From assembly GCA_036258055.1 (NCBI GenBank), contig DATAEK010000351.1, positions 1 through 23,525 on the forward strand: a DNA stretch of 23,525 nt. Reading direction: 5' to 3'. The position numbers and the translations under genes were made by a program. Under the pieces are notes generated by a model. That model made no database searches, had not been told where the DNA came from, and saw only the letters and a list, made by a program, of their open reading frames with translations. Of this stretch, positions 12,495 to 19,290 are shown piece by piece; positions within the stretch are counted from its first letter, which is position 1; each line of letters starts with the position of its first letter. This stretch comes from DATAEK01 sp036258055. GTDB lineage: Bacteria; Acidobacteriota; Vicinamibacteria; Vicinamibacterales; 2-12-FULL-66-21.

Positions 12495-14825
12495 CTATCG
12501 CATGCCGCCGGCGGCGAGCGACTTCAACATGTCGATCGGCAGGCGAGTGCCGGCGCGGGTATTCGCGGCGCGGATGCGCTCGGGCGTCAGCCCGTGATCC
12601 CGCAGCATGATCAGATCGTCAAGGGTCAGGCGGTCGTATCCAAGCGCCTTCAGGTCTTTCGCGTACTCAGGCGTCACTCCGTGGTCCCGGAGACGAACCA
12701 GGGACTCCATCGACTGCCCACTGTAGCCAAGACCCGTGATGGCCCGCACGTACTCGACGCTTACCCCGTGATCGCGCGCCTGCACGAGCTCATTGATCGG
12801 CAGCGCGTACCCCAGCTGGCGCATGTCGCGCACGTATTCTGGCGAAACTCCGTGATCCCGGACGCGAATCAGCTGATCGAGCGGGAGCTTACTGTGGCCC
12901 GTCTCGCCAAGCGCACGAACGAATTCAGGACTGACGCCGTGGTCCCTCGCGTTGATCAGGTCGTCCAGGGGGAGCGATACGTAGCCACCGTCGCGCATGC
13001 CACGCACGTAGTCCGGACTGACGCCGTGATCGCGCGCGCGGCGGAGATCATCGGCGGAGAGGCCCTTGTAGCCCAGTTCCTGGAGCTCACGGACGTACGC
13101 AGGAGTGACCCCGTGATCCCTCAGCGTGATGAGCGGCTCCAGCGATCCGAGGCGGTACCCGAGCGCGCCCATCTCTCGCAGGTAGGTGACCTGCACGCCG
13201 TGCTGACCGGCGCGAACGAGCTCCGCCGTCTCCGGCTTCGAATACCCCTGCGTGTTCAACTCGTCCACGAACGCGAACCCGATGTCGTGCCGCGCCATCT
13301 GGTACTGCTCGCGGACCGAGGGCCGGGCAAAGCCGCGCTTCGCCAGTTCCGCGGCAAAGTTCGGGTCCGGCGCAAACCCAAACGTGCCGGCTCCCACGCC
13401 ATTGCGAATGACTCCCTCGAACGTGAACGTGCCCGCGTCGCGTCGCAGCCGGAACAGAACAGGGCCGCCACTGCCCGCGAGCTGCGCGGCCGTCAGTCCC
13501 TCCAGACGATCGATGGGGATGTTCGAGTCCGACGATGAATTCAGCTCGACCAGCCGCAGACGGACCGTGCCTTCCGAGCTCGTCGGACGGACTTCCCAGG
13601 TGCCGGACTGGTTCTCCTGTGCAAGACTTGCGGCCGCCCTCACGAGGCGGACGACGCGGTAGGCGGAGTCCCTGAGTGAGTCGTGCACTTTCGTCAAGTA
13701 CGGATCGAGCTGTGCGTCTTTTTCTGAAACTTCCAACCCGGACGCCAGCGGTGGAGCGCTCTCGGCGTCACGATCGGCCGCGACGAGAGACGGCACGGCC
13801 ACGGCCAGTGGACCGAGCAACACCGCCGCGATTGTTGCGATCGCACAAAGGAGGCGGAACGATGGAACGCGCCGGTTGCGGGTGTCGTCGAGCGCGGCGA
13901 GCATGCGGCCTTCGAGCTGGTGCGGGCGGGCCATGCTGACGGCCAGGGCCGGTGCACTGCGGCCGCCCAACGCGTACGCGATCTCGAGCAGGTGACCGGC
14001 ATAGTCGCGGGCCTTCGTTCCGGCCGCAATCACCCGATCGTCACAGGCGAGCTCACGCTCGATGCGCAGCCGGCGGGCGACCCGCCACACGGCGGGATGG
14101 AACCAGTAGGTCGCGCAGGCGGCACGCGCCAGCGCTTGCGTCAGGCAGTCGAAACGGGCGACGTGCGCGAGCTCGTGAAGGATCACGGCTCGTCGTCTGT
14201 CGTCCGACCATGTTGCCGCCACGAGCGGAATGACGATTGAAGGACGCCATATGCCGAACGCGACCGGGACGTTCTGCTCGAGACTCCGCAGGAGTCGGAC
14301 GCGTCGGCGGACCCCCATCCTGCCGGCGCAGTCGGTGAGCAGGCGCGTCCAGTCGTCGTCCTGCACCGGGATCGCGCGACGTACAAACCGACACGCGCTC
14401 GCGTGTTGGAATGTCAGGCGAATCAGGATTCCGATCACACCGGCGACGTACAGGCCGAGCAGCGCAGACGACAGTGAGAGGCCGTCGGCGTGCGGCAACG
14501 ACGGCGATGGCGCTGGACTGCCGGCGAGCGCAACGGAGAGGCTCGCCTGATCCGGTGAAGCAGCGACGTGATTCACGATCGGCATCACCGGCGCGTCGGT
14601 CGCCGCCGTACGAATGGTGACCTTCCACTCCGGCAGCACGAGGGACAGGGCGGGGAGCACGAGCACGCTCACGATGGCGAGCGTCCAGACCAGGTGTTTC
14701 GTCGCCGCCGACGCCCGGCGGCGCAACACCAACTGGAGAATGGCGGCGGCCCCCAGCAGCACCGATGCCTTGACGGTGATCGAGAGAACAACGGACGCCG
14801 CGGAATCTACAACGAGCGTATTCAT
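12495..14825 (-). CDS. BlaR1/MecR1-like M56 metallopeptidase with C-terminal RDHGV repeats
   Basis: The 776-aa product is a membrane M56 peptidase, the partner that relieves repression by BlaI-type repressors. Hydrophobic helices lie near residues 11-33, 46-64 and 119-137. The zinc site is HELAH (217-221), followed by YWFHPAVW and ERELACDD as in the family, and a further helix lies near the end of the peptidase domain. A unique roughly 200-residue linker is followed by a tandem repeat array (about 510-765). It overlaps the upstream blaI gene by ATGA (14822-14825), so the two are coupled and the ATG is secure. There is no penicillin-binding domain, so the signal is probably not a beta-lactam. 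The repeat array is a candidate sensing or binding module. Confidence 0.9.
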   Translation of the reverse strand: MNTLVVDSAASVVLSITVKASVLLGAAAILQLVLRRRASAATKHLVWTLAIVSVLVLPALSLVLPEWKVTIRTAATDAPVMPIVNHVAASPDQASLSVALAGSPAPSPSLPHADGLSLSSALLGLYVAGVIGILIRLTFQHASACRFVRRAIPVQDDDWTRLLTDCAGRMGVRRRVRLLRSLEQNVPVAFGIWRPSIVIPLVAATWSDDRRRAVILHELAHVARFDCLTQALARAACATYWFHPAVWRVARRLRIERELACDDRVIAAGTKARDYAGHLLEIAYALGGRSAPALAVSMARPHQLEGRMLAALDDTRNRRVPSFRLLCAIATIAAVLLGPLAVAVPSLVAADRDAESAPPLASGLEVSEKDAQLDPYLTKVHDSLRDSAYRVVRLVRAAASLAQENQSGTWEVRPTSSEGTVRLRLVELNSSSDSNIPIDRLEGLTAAQLAGSGGPVLFRLRRDAGTFTFEGVIRNGVGAGTFGFAPDPNFAAELAKRGFARPSVREQYQMARHDIGFAFVDELNTQGYSKPETAELVRAGQHGVQVTYLREMGALGYRLGSLEPLITLRDHGVTPAYVRELQELGYKGLSADDLRRARDHGVSPDYVRGMRDGGYVSLPLDDLINARDHGVSPEFVRALGETGHSKLPLDQLIRVRDHGVSPEYVRDMRQLGYALPINELVQARDHGVSVEYVRAITGLGYSGQSMESLVRLRDHGVTPEYAKDLKALGYDRLTLDDLIMLRDHGLTPERIRAANTRAGTRLPIDMLKSLAAGGMR
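12498..13313 (-). repeat. Coding tandem repeat: about 8-9 copies of a 26-27-residue unit
   Basis: The last third of the M56 protein consists of units close to L-x-x-L-I-x-x-RDHGV-(S/T)PEYVR-x-(L/M)-x-x-LGY. RDHGV/RDHGL occurs seven times, preceded by a diverged QHGVQVTYLREM unit and a more distant HDIGFAFVDEL unit. The period is even, so the array probably folds as a helical solenoid. Confidence 0.9.
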
Positions 14826-15217
14826 CGCTCGTCCTCCTGTTCCCGCGCGCGCTTCAACAGCTGGCTCAAATGCCGGTACTCGTCGGCCGAGAGCGGCGTC
14901 GACGTGATGTCGAGCAGCGCCGCCACCGCGGAGCCCGGGGAGTTGTTGAAGAACGTGCGCACGAGCTGCTTCAGCGCGGACCGGCTCGCATCCTCGGGCT
15001 TGACGGCCGGAGAGTAGGCGTAGCGCGGCCCGTCGTACTCGCGGGTCAGCAGGCCTCGATCGATCATGATCTCCAGCAGCTTGCGCACGCTGGAGGGGCT
15101 CGGCGCGTCTGGCAGCTCGGCACGAATCTCCTCCACCGTCGCGCGGCGGCGTCGGTGCAGGATCTCCATGATCTGGCTTTCGCGGCGCGTGAGATCGAGG
15201 CGTCTCGGCTTCGGCAT
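14822..15217 (-). CDS. BlaI/MecI-family repressor
   Basis: The 131-aa product matches BlaI-type winged-helix repressors. DLTRRESQIMEILHRRRRATVEEIRAELP starts the domain, then PSSVRKLLEIMIDRGLLTREYDGPRYAYSP gives the recognition helix and wing. The C-terminal helices (ALKQLVRTFFNNSPGSAVAALLD, LSQLLKRARE) are for dimerisation. Such repressors are inactivated by cleavage triggered by the M56 partner. The start at 15215-15217 (MPKPRRL) is chosen by family length; the ribosome binding site is weak. The stop overlaps the M56 start by 4 bases. Two operator-like palindromes in the promoter imply autorepression. Confidence 0.93.
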   Translation of the reverse strand: MPKPRRLDLTRRESQIMEILHRRRRATVEEIRAELPDAPSPSSVRKLLEIMIDRGLLTREYDGPRYAYSPAVKPEDASRSALKQLVRTFFNNSPGSAVAALLDITSTPLSADEYRHLSQLLKRAREQEDER

Positions 15218-15231
15218 GAGTGACCCGTTGA

Positions 15232-15264
15232 GCGAATAATTTCGCCTCGCGCGAATATATTCGC
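15232..15264. promoter_or_regulatory. Two BlaI-type operator candidates, GCGAA-N4-TTCGC
   Basis: GCGAATAATTTCGC lies at 15232-15245 and GCGAATATATTCGC, a perfect palindrome, at 15251-15264. Their centres are 19 bp apart, nearly two helical turns. The second overlaps the -10 region and the first covers the expected transcription start, so bound repressor would block RNA polymerase. They differ from the TACA/TGTA half-sites of staphylococcal BlaI. Confidence 0.7.
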
Positions 15265-15283
15265 CCCTGAACGAGCGTGTCAA
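15254..15283 (-). promoter_or_regulatory. Promoter of the blaI-M56 operon
   Basis: The minus strand has a perfect -35 TTGACA (15278-15283) and, 18 bases further, TATATT (15254-15259) as -10. Transcription would start near 15247, about 30 bases before the blaI ATG. Confidence 0.7.
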
Positions 15284-15449
15284 GACCCAACCGGCCACGC
15301 AGGTCAGTGGCGTGTGCGACTGCGCGCGCTTCAGAGCAGCGGGTCTGGCGTTTCGCGATACGATGACCCGCCCGGCAATCGCTCGCCTGAATGGGTGGCC
15401 ACAGGTCGCAGAAAATCCTCGAGAATCACGGGATCTTCGGGAGGCCCTG

Positions 15450-16676
15450 ATGAAGCGCGTTCACTTGATCGTCGTTCTCAGTCTCGTGATCGGCGTGGTT
15501 GTTGCGGCGCAATCCCGTCCGGGCAACAAACCGCGCGCGCGCGAGCTTGGCATCAGCGCCCTGATCGGCGGAACGCTAGGCTCGCTCGACGCGATTACGG
15601 ATGTGGCCGGCGTCGAGGTCGGTCACACGACGCTGATCTCAGGCGAAGGAGCCCTCGTCGTTGGCAAGGGCCCGGTTCGAACAGGCGTGACGGTCGTGCA
15701 TCCCCGGGGCCGCCAGAGCGCCGACCCCGTGTTCGCCTCGTGGTTCACGCTCAACGGCAACGGTGAAATGACCGGCACGACCTGGATTGATGAAAGCGGC
15801 TTTCTCGAAGGTCCCATAGCCATCACGAACACGCACAGCGTCGGCGTGGTTCGCGACGCCATCCTGAAGTGGCAGGTCTCGCGACCCGGACTGCAGCCGT
15901 GGGGATTGCCGGTTGTCGCCGAAACCTACGATGGCGGGTTGAACGACATCAACGGCTTCCACGTGCGCGACGAACACGTGCTGCAGGCGCTCGATGGCGC
16001 GCGGAGCGGGCCAGTTGCCGAAGGGAACGTTGGCGGCGGGACGGGAATGATCTGTCATCAATTCAAGGGCGGCATCGGCACGGCATCTCGCGTCATCGGC
16101 ACCGATGCCGGGGGGTTCACCGTCGGTGTGCTCGTGCAGTGCAACTACGGCGGGCGTCCGAGCTTTCGCGTGGCCGGTATGCCGGTCGGACGCGAGATTG
16201 CTGATCTGCTCCCCTGCCGGGTCGGCGACGCTCAGAACGATCGTGGCGTCACCCGCCGATGCGATAACCCCGGCGCCGGTGGAGACACGGCGGATCCCGA
16301 GCAGGGCTCGATCATCGTGCTCGTCGCGACCGATGCCCCGCTCATGCCACATCAACTGAAGCGGCTCGCCAAACGCGTCGCGCTCGGCATTGGCCGGATG
16401 GGCGGAAACGGCGGGAATTCATCCGGCGACATCTTCCTCGCGTTCTCCACGGCCAATCCAAAGAGCGCCGCCGCACCCGATCGGGCGCGCGTGGAGTTGA
16501 TGGCAAACGCGAGAATGAACGCGCTGTTCGACGCGACCGTGCAGGCAACGGAGGAATCGATTCTCAACGCGCTCCTCGCAGCCGAAAGCATGACCGGAGC
16601 GAGCGGATTGCGGGTCTACGCCTTACCGCACGATCGCCTGCTCACGGCGCTGCGAAAGTACAACGCGTTGAAGTAA
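15450..16676 (+). CDS. Secreted P1-family (DmpA/BapA-like) aminopeptidase
   Basis: The 408-aa product starts with a signal peptide (MKRVHLIVVLSLVIGVVVAAQ). It continues with the fold of S58/P1 enzymes, self-cleaving aminopeptidases that release L-, D- or beta-amino acids. Family blocks are ITDVAGVEVGHTTL (49-62), TGVTVVHPRG, ITNTHSVGVVRDAI, NVGGGTGMICHQFKGGIGTASR, and NSSGDIFLAFSTANP starting at residue 323. The Ser at 324 or 325 is expected to be the nucleophile exposed at the N-terminus of the beta chain after autocleavage. The ATG at 15450 has GGGAGG 5 bases upstream; the frame extends further but without a signal peptide. It is divergent from blaI. Substrate not predictable; a cell-wall or dietary peptide role is inference. 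Confidence 0.9.
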   Translation: MKRVHLIVVLSLVIGVVVAAQSRPGNKPRARELGISALIGGTLGSLDAITDVAGVEVGHTTLISGEGALVVGKGPVRTGVTVVHPRGRQSADPVFASWFTLNGNGEMTGTTWIDESGFLEGPIAITNTHSVGVVRDAILKWQVSRPGLQPWGLPVVAETYDGGLNDINGFHVRDEHVLQALDGARSGPVAEGNVGGGTGMICHQFKGGIGTASRVIGTDAGGFTVGVLVQCNYGGRPSFRVAGMPVGREIADLLPCRVGDAQNDRGVTRRCDNPGAGGDTADPEQGSIIVLVATDAPLMPHQLKRLAKRVALGIGRMGGNGGNSSGDIFLAFSTANPKSAAAPDRARVELMANARMNALFDATVQATEESILNALLAAESMTGASGLRVYALPHDRLLTALRKYNALK

Positions 16677-16684
16677 CGACTCAT

Positions 16685-16860
16685 CTTATCCGAGGGGGCT
16701 TCGCCCCTCGGACTCCTCTACACGCGCTCTCGCGCGCCGCTTCGCCGGCGCGCTTCCACCTCCGCTGAAGCTACGGTGGACCTCGCCGAAGCGCCTCCGG
16801 CGCAGAGGCGGGCGCGACGCTCGCTCGCACCTCGGAACGAGCATCAGGTTTGTGAGACAG
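16685..16860 (-). repeat. Dispersed intergenic repeat, copy 1
   Basis: Read on the minus strand this matches the plus strand at 19083-19265. Shared blocks, in order, are TCTCACAAACC, GTGCGAG-GAGCGTCGCG, GCGCCG-AGGCGCT-CGGCG, an AGCTT-AGCG-AGG-GGAAGCG block, and GGAGTCCGAGGGGCGAAGCCCC ending in a 9-bp-stem hairpin (16689-16712 on plus). It fills the gap between the P1 peptidase and the 16876 gene. The terminal hairpin may also terminate the peptidase gene. Confidence 0.8.
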
Positions 16861-16875
16861 CTTCTAGTCTGGGGC

Positions 16876-17364
16876 CTACTGCTTTGTGTAGACGCTCACG
16901 TTGTGGACGGCCTGTCCCTTCGGATCCGTGCCAGTCCCCGTCAACGTCATCGTCTTGCCGTCGGCGCTCAGCGTGTACTTCGAGGTCACGACGACCTTGC
17001 CGCCTTTCTTGTACTCGGTCGTCCCGGCGGTCGGGCCCGTCTGGGTACTCGCGGCAGTGTCGTACGCCGGATTGCCGGTGACCGGGACGTCTTTGCCATC
17101 CCGCTGCGTGGTGAAACCCCACTTCATCGGCGATCCATCGGCATTCACGGCATCGACCGACACCTTGATGCCTTTGCCCGCGGGTTCGACCAGCACCGTT
17201 GCGCTCTTGGGCGCCGGCCCCGGCTTGAAGCTGGACTTCGCCACATCCAGGTTCCACGTACCGATGATCGGATCCGTCGTCTGCGCGTTCGCCGCCGCCG
17301 CGACGAGCAGTGCCGCGACACCCAGGAGCATTCTCGCGATCGCTGGTTTCGCTTGAATCTGCAT
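16876..17364 (-). CDS. Secreted hypothetical protein, beta-rich
   Basis: The 162-aa product has a clear signal peptide (MQIQAKPAIARMLLGVAALLVAAAANAQ), then TTDPIIGTWNLDVAKSSFKPGPAPKSATV. That opening is often seen in exported acidobacterial proteins that may fold as lipocalin-like barrels. The remainder alternates short strands and glycine turns (KGIKVSVDAVNADGSPMKW, GGKVVVTSKYTLSADGKTMTLTGTG), ending NVSVYTKQ. The start at 17362-17364 has GGAGG 4-5 bases upstream; an earlier start in the same frame would bury the signal peptide. It is divergent from trpB2 and enclosed with it between two inverted repeats. Ligand unknown. Confidence 0.8.
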   Translation of the reverse strand: MQIQAKPAIARMLLGVAALLVAAAANAQTTDPIIGTWNLDVAKSSFKPGPAPKSATVLVEPAGKGIKVSVDAVNADGSPMKWGFTTQRDGKDVPVTGNPAYDTAASTQTGPTAGTTEYKKGGKVVVTSKYTLSADGKTMTLTGTGTDPKGQAVHNVSVYTKQ

Positions 17365-17576
17365 CTCGCCTCCAGTGAGACGGGACGATACGTCAATCGT
17401 TCGGGAGCTGTCCAGCCGCAGCGAATCGGCTGGTGTCATCGTGACGTCCGAGCGCCGTGTCGACGCGAGTAGCTTCGACCTGGCCACCGGCCGAGAGGAG
17501 GGGAACTGAGACACGAGCCTGGCGCGTTGACATCGGCAGCCTCACGCACTACGTTTGGCTCCCGCGGAGGCCACCG

Positions 17577-18887
17577 ATGATCGAGACCAAGATCACGCTG
17601 CCCGAGTCCGACATCCCCACCCACTTCTACAACATCGTCCCGGATCTGCCGTCGATGGTTCCGCCGCCGCTCCATCCAGGTACGCGGCAACCTATCGGAC
17701 CCGAGATGCTCGCGCCGATCTTCCCGATGGAGCTGATCGCGCAGGAGGTTTCTCGGGCTCCCGCCGTGGCGATCCCGGACGAGGTCCGGGAAATTTACCG
17801 ACTGTACAGACCCACGCCGGTGTTCCGCGCCAAAGCATTTGAAGCGGCGCTCGATACGCCGGCCCACATCTATTACAAGGCGGAACACGTCAGCCCGGTG
17901 GGCAGCCACAAGCTGAACACCGCACTGGTGCAGGCCTACGTCAACAAGCAAGCCGGCGTGAAACGGCTCTCGACGGAAACTGGCGCCGGTCAATGGGGCA
18001 GCGCGCTCGCCTGCGCGTGCCGCCTGATGGGACTCGAGTGCATGGTCTACATGGTGAGGGTCAGCTACGACCAGAAACCGTACCGGCGCATCATGATGAA
18101 GACCTACGGCGCCGATGTCGTCGCGAGCCCATCCAACCTCACCGAAGCGGGTCGTCGGATCCTGGCTCAATCGCCGGACTCGCCGGGTACCCTCGGGATT
18201 GCGATTTCGGAGGCGATCGAGGACGCGGCCAAACGCGACGATACGAAGTACTCCCTCGGCAGCGTGCTGAACCACGTGCTCATGCACCAGACGATCATCG
18301 GCCAGGAAGCAATGAAGCAGATGGAGATTGCCGGCGAGTACCCGGACCTCGTCATCGCCTGTCACGGAGGGGGCAGCAACTTCGCCGGCCTCGCGTTCCC
18401 CTTCCTCAAGGACAAGTTGAACGGCAGCCGCAAACGCCTGCGGGTCGTCGCTGCCGAACCGGCTGCCTGTCCGAGCCTCACTGCCGGCAAACGGGAATAC
18501 GACTTCGGTGACACGGCGGGCACGACACCCCTGATGATGATGCACACGCTCGGGCACGGCTTCGTCCCGGCGCCAGTGCATGCCGGCGGCCTGAGGTACC
18601 ACGGGTCTGCGCCGCTCGTCAGTCACCTGCTTGCGGCGGGCCTGATCGAGGCAGAGGCTTACGAACAAGGCGAAGTGTTCGAAAGCGCACTCACGTTTGC
18701 GCGCTCGGAGGGAATCATTCCTGCGCCGGAGTCGGCGCACGCGATCCACAGCGTCGTCAAGCACGCCCAGGCGGCGCGCGCAGCAACCGAGCAACCCGTC
18801 ATCCTGTTCAACCTGTCAGGTCACGGCATTTTCGACCTGGCGGCGTACGACTCGTTTCTCTCCGGGAGAATGGCCATGACGGCGTAG
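17577..18887 (+). CDS. trpB2: Tryptophan synthase beta chain, TrpB2 type
   Basis: The 436-aa product is a PLP enzyme that joins indole and L-serine to give tryptophan. The PLP lysine is K112 in VGSHKLNTA, the substrate loop is ETGAGQWGSALA (134-145), and the phosphate loop is HGGGSNF (263-269). The 40-residue N-terminal extension and overall length mark the long TrpB2 class, not TrpB1, which pairs tightly with TrpA. No trpA or other trp gene is nearby. Lone TrpB2 proteins are thought to salvage free indole. The ATG has GGAGG at 7 bases. Confidence 0.95.
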   Translation: MIETKITLPESDIPTHFYNIVPDLPSMVPPPLHPGTRQPIGPEMLAPIFPMELIAQEVSRAPAVAIPDEVREIYRLYRPTPVFRAKAFEAALDTPAHIYYKAEHVSPVGSHKLNTALVQAYVNKQAGVKRLSTETGAGQWGSALACACRLMGLECMVYMVRVSYDQKPYRRIMMKTYGADVVASPSNLTEAGRRILAQSPDSPGTLGIAISEAIEDAAKRDDTKYSLGSVLNHVLMHQTIIGQEAMKQMEIAGEYPDLVIACHGGGSNFAGLAFPFLKDKLNGSRKRLRVVAAEPAACPSLTAGKREYDFGDTAGTTPLMMMHTLGHGFVPAPVHAGGLRYHGSAPLVSHLLAAGLIEAEAYEQGEVFESALTFARSEGIIPAPESAHAIHSVVKHAQAARAATEQPVILFNLSGHGIFDLAAYDSFLSGRMAMTA

Positions 18888-18962
18888 GCCTGATCGACGG
18901 GGTTTCGCTGCGGCTGCTTGACGAGCAGGGGCCGCCGCACACCGCGATCGTCGACTAGCCGT

Positions 18963-19011
18963 CTTGACCGCCGAAAACTCGTGAACTTGAGTCAAGTTTT
19001 CGGCGGTCAAG
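18963..19011. terminator. Perfect 17-bp stem hairpin after trpB2
   Basis: CTTGACCGCCGAAAACT (18963-18979) pairs fully with AGTTTTCGGCGGTCAAG (18995-19011) around a 15-base loop. It lies 76 bases past the trpB2 stop. With no T-run it may terminate inefficiently, or it may be a repeat element. Confidence 0.55.
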
Positions 19012-19040
19012 CGGCGAAACATCAAGCAATGCCACCTAGC

Positions 19041-19074
19041 GAGGCGGAGCCTCGATGGTCTGAGGCGGAGCCTC
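19041..19074. repeat. Twin palindromes GAGGCGGAGCCTC
   Basis: GAGGCGGAGCCTC occurs at 19041-19053 and 19062-19074; each copy is itself GAGGC-GGA-GCCTC. Flanking TAGC and GCTA extend the pair into a larger inverted repeat. It directly precedes dispersed repeat copy 2 and resembles REP-type intergenic palindromes. Confidence 0.65.
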
Positions 19075-19082
19075 GCTAGAAC

Positions 19083-19265
19083 CTATCTCACAAACCGAGA
19101 CGCGGCCGGTGAGATTCGTGGAAACAACGTGCGAGTGAGCGTCGCGAGCGAGCCACGCGAACGGCCCGCCTTCGCGCCGAAGGCGCTACGGCGCGTCCGC
19201 CGGAGCTTTAGCGAAGGCGGAAGCGTGTCGGGGAGTCCGAGGGGCGAAGCCCCTCGGATGAGACT
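19083..19265 (+). repeat. Dispersed intergenic repeat, copy 2
   Basis: This copy has the opposite orientation to copy 1 (16685-16860) and the same ordered blocks, starting TCTCACAAACC and ending with the hairpin TCCGAGGGG (19236-19244) / CCCCTCGGA (19250-19258). The copies are diverged, with small insertions, so they are not a recent duplication. The hairpin lies just beyond the 3' end of the HD-GYP gene and may terminate it. Confidence 0.8.
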
Positions 19266-19290
19266 AGTCCGCCTGCGTAACGGGCGGCGA

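Noticed and set aside
14826..15290. N-terminal extension of the M56 frame over the blaI gene
   Set aside because: That extension is the shadow of blaI; the ATGA overlap and the hydrophobic MNTLVVDSAASVV start define the real gene.
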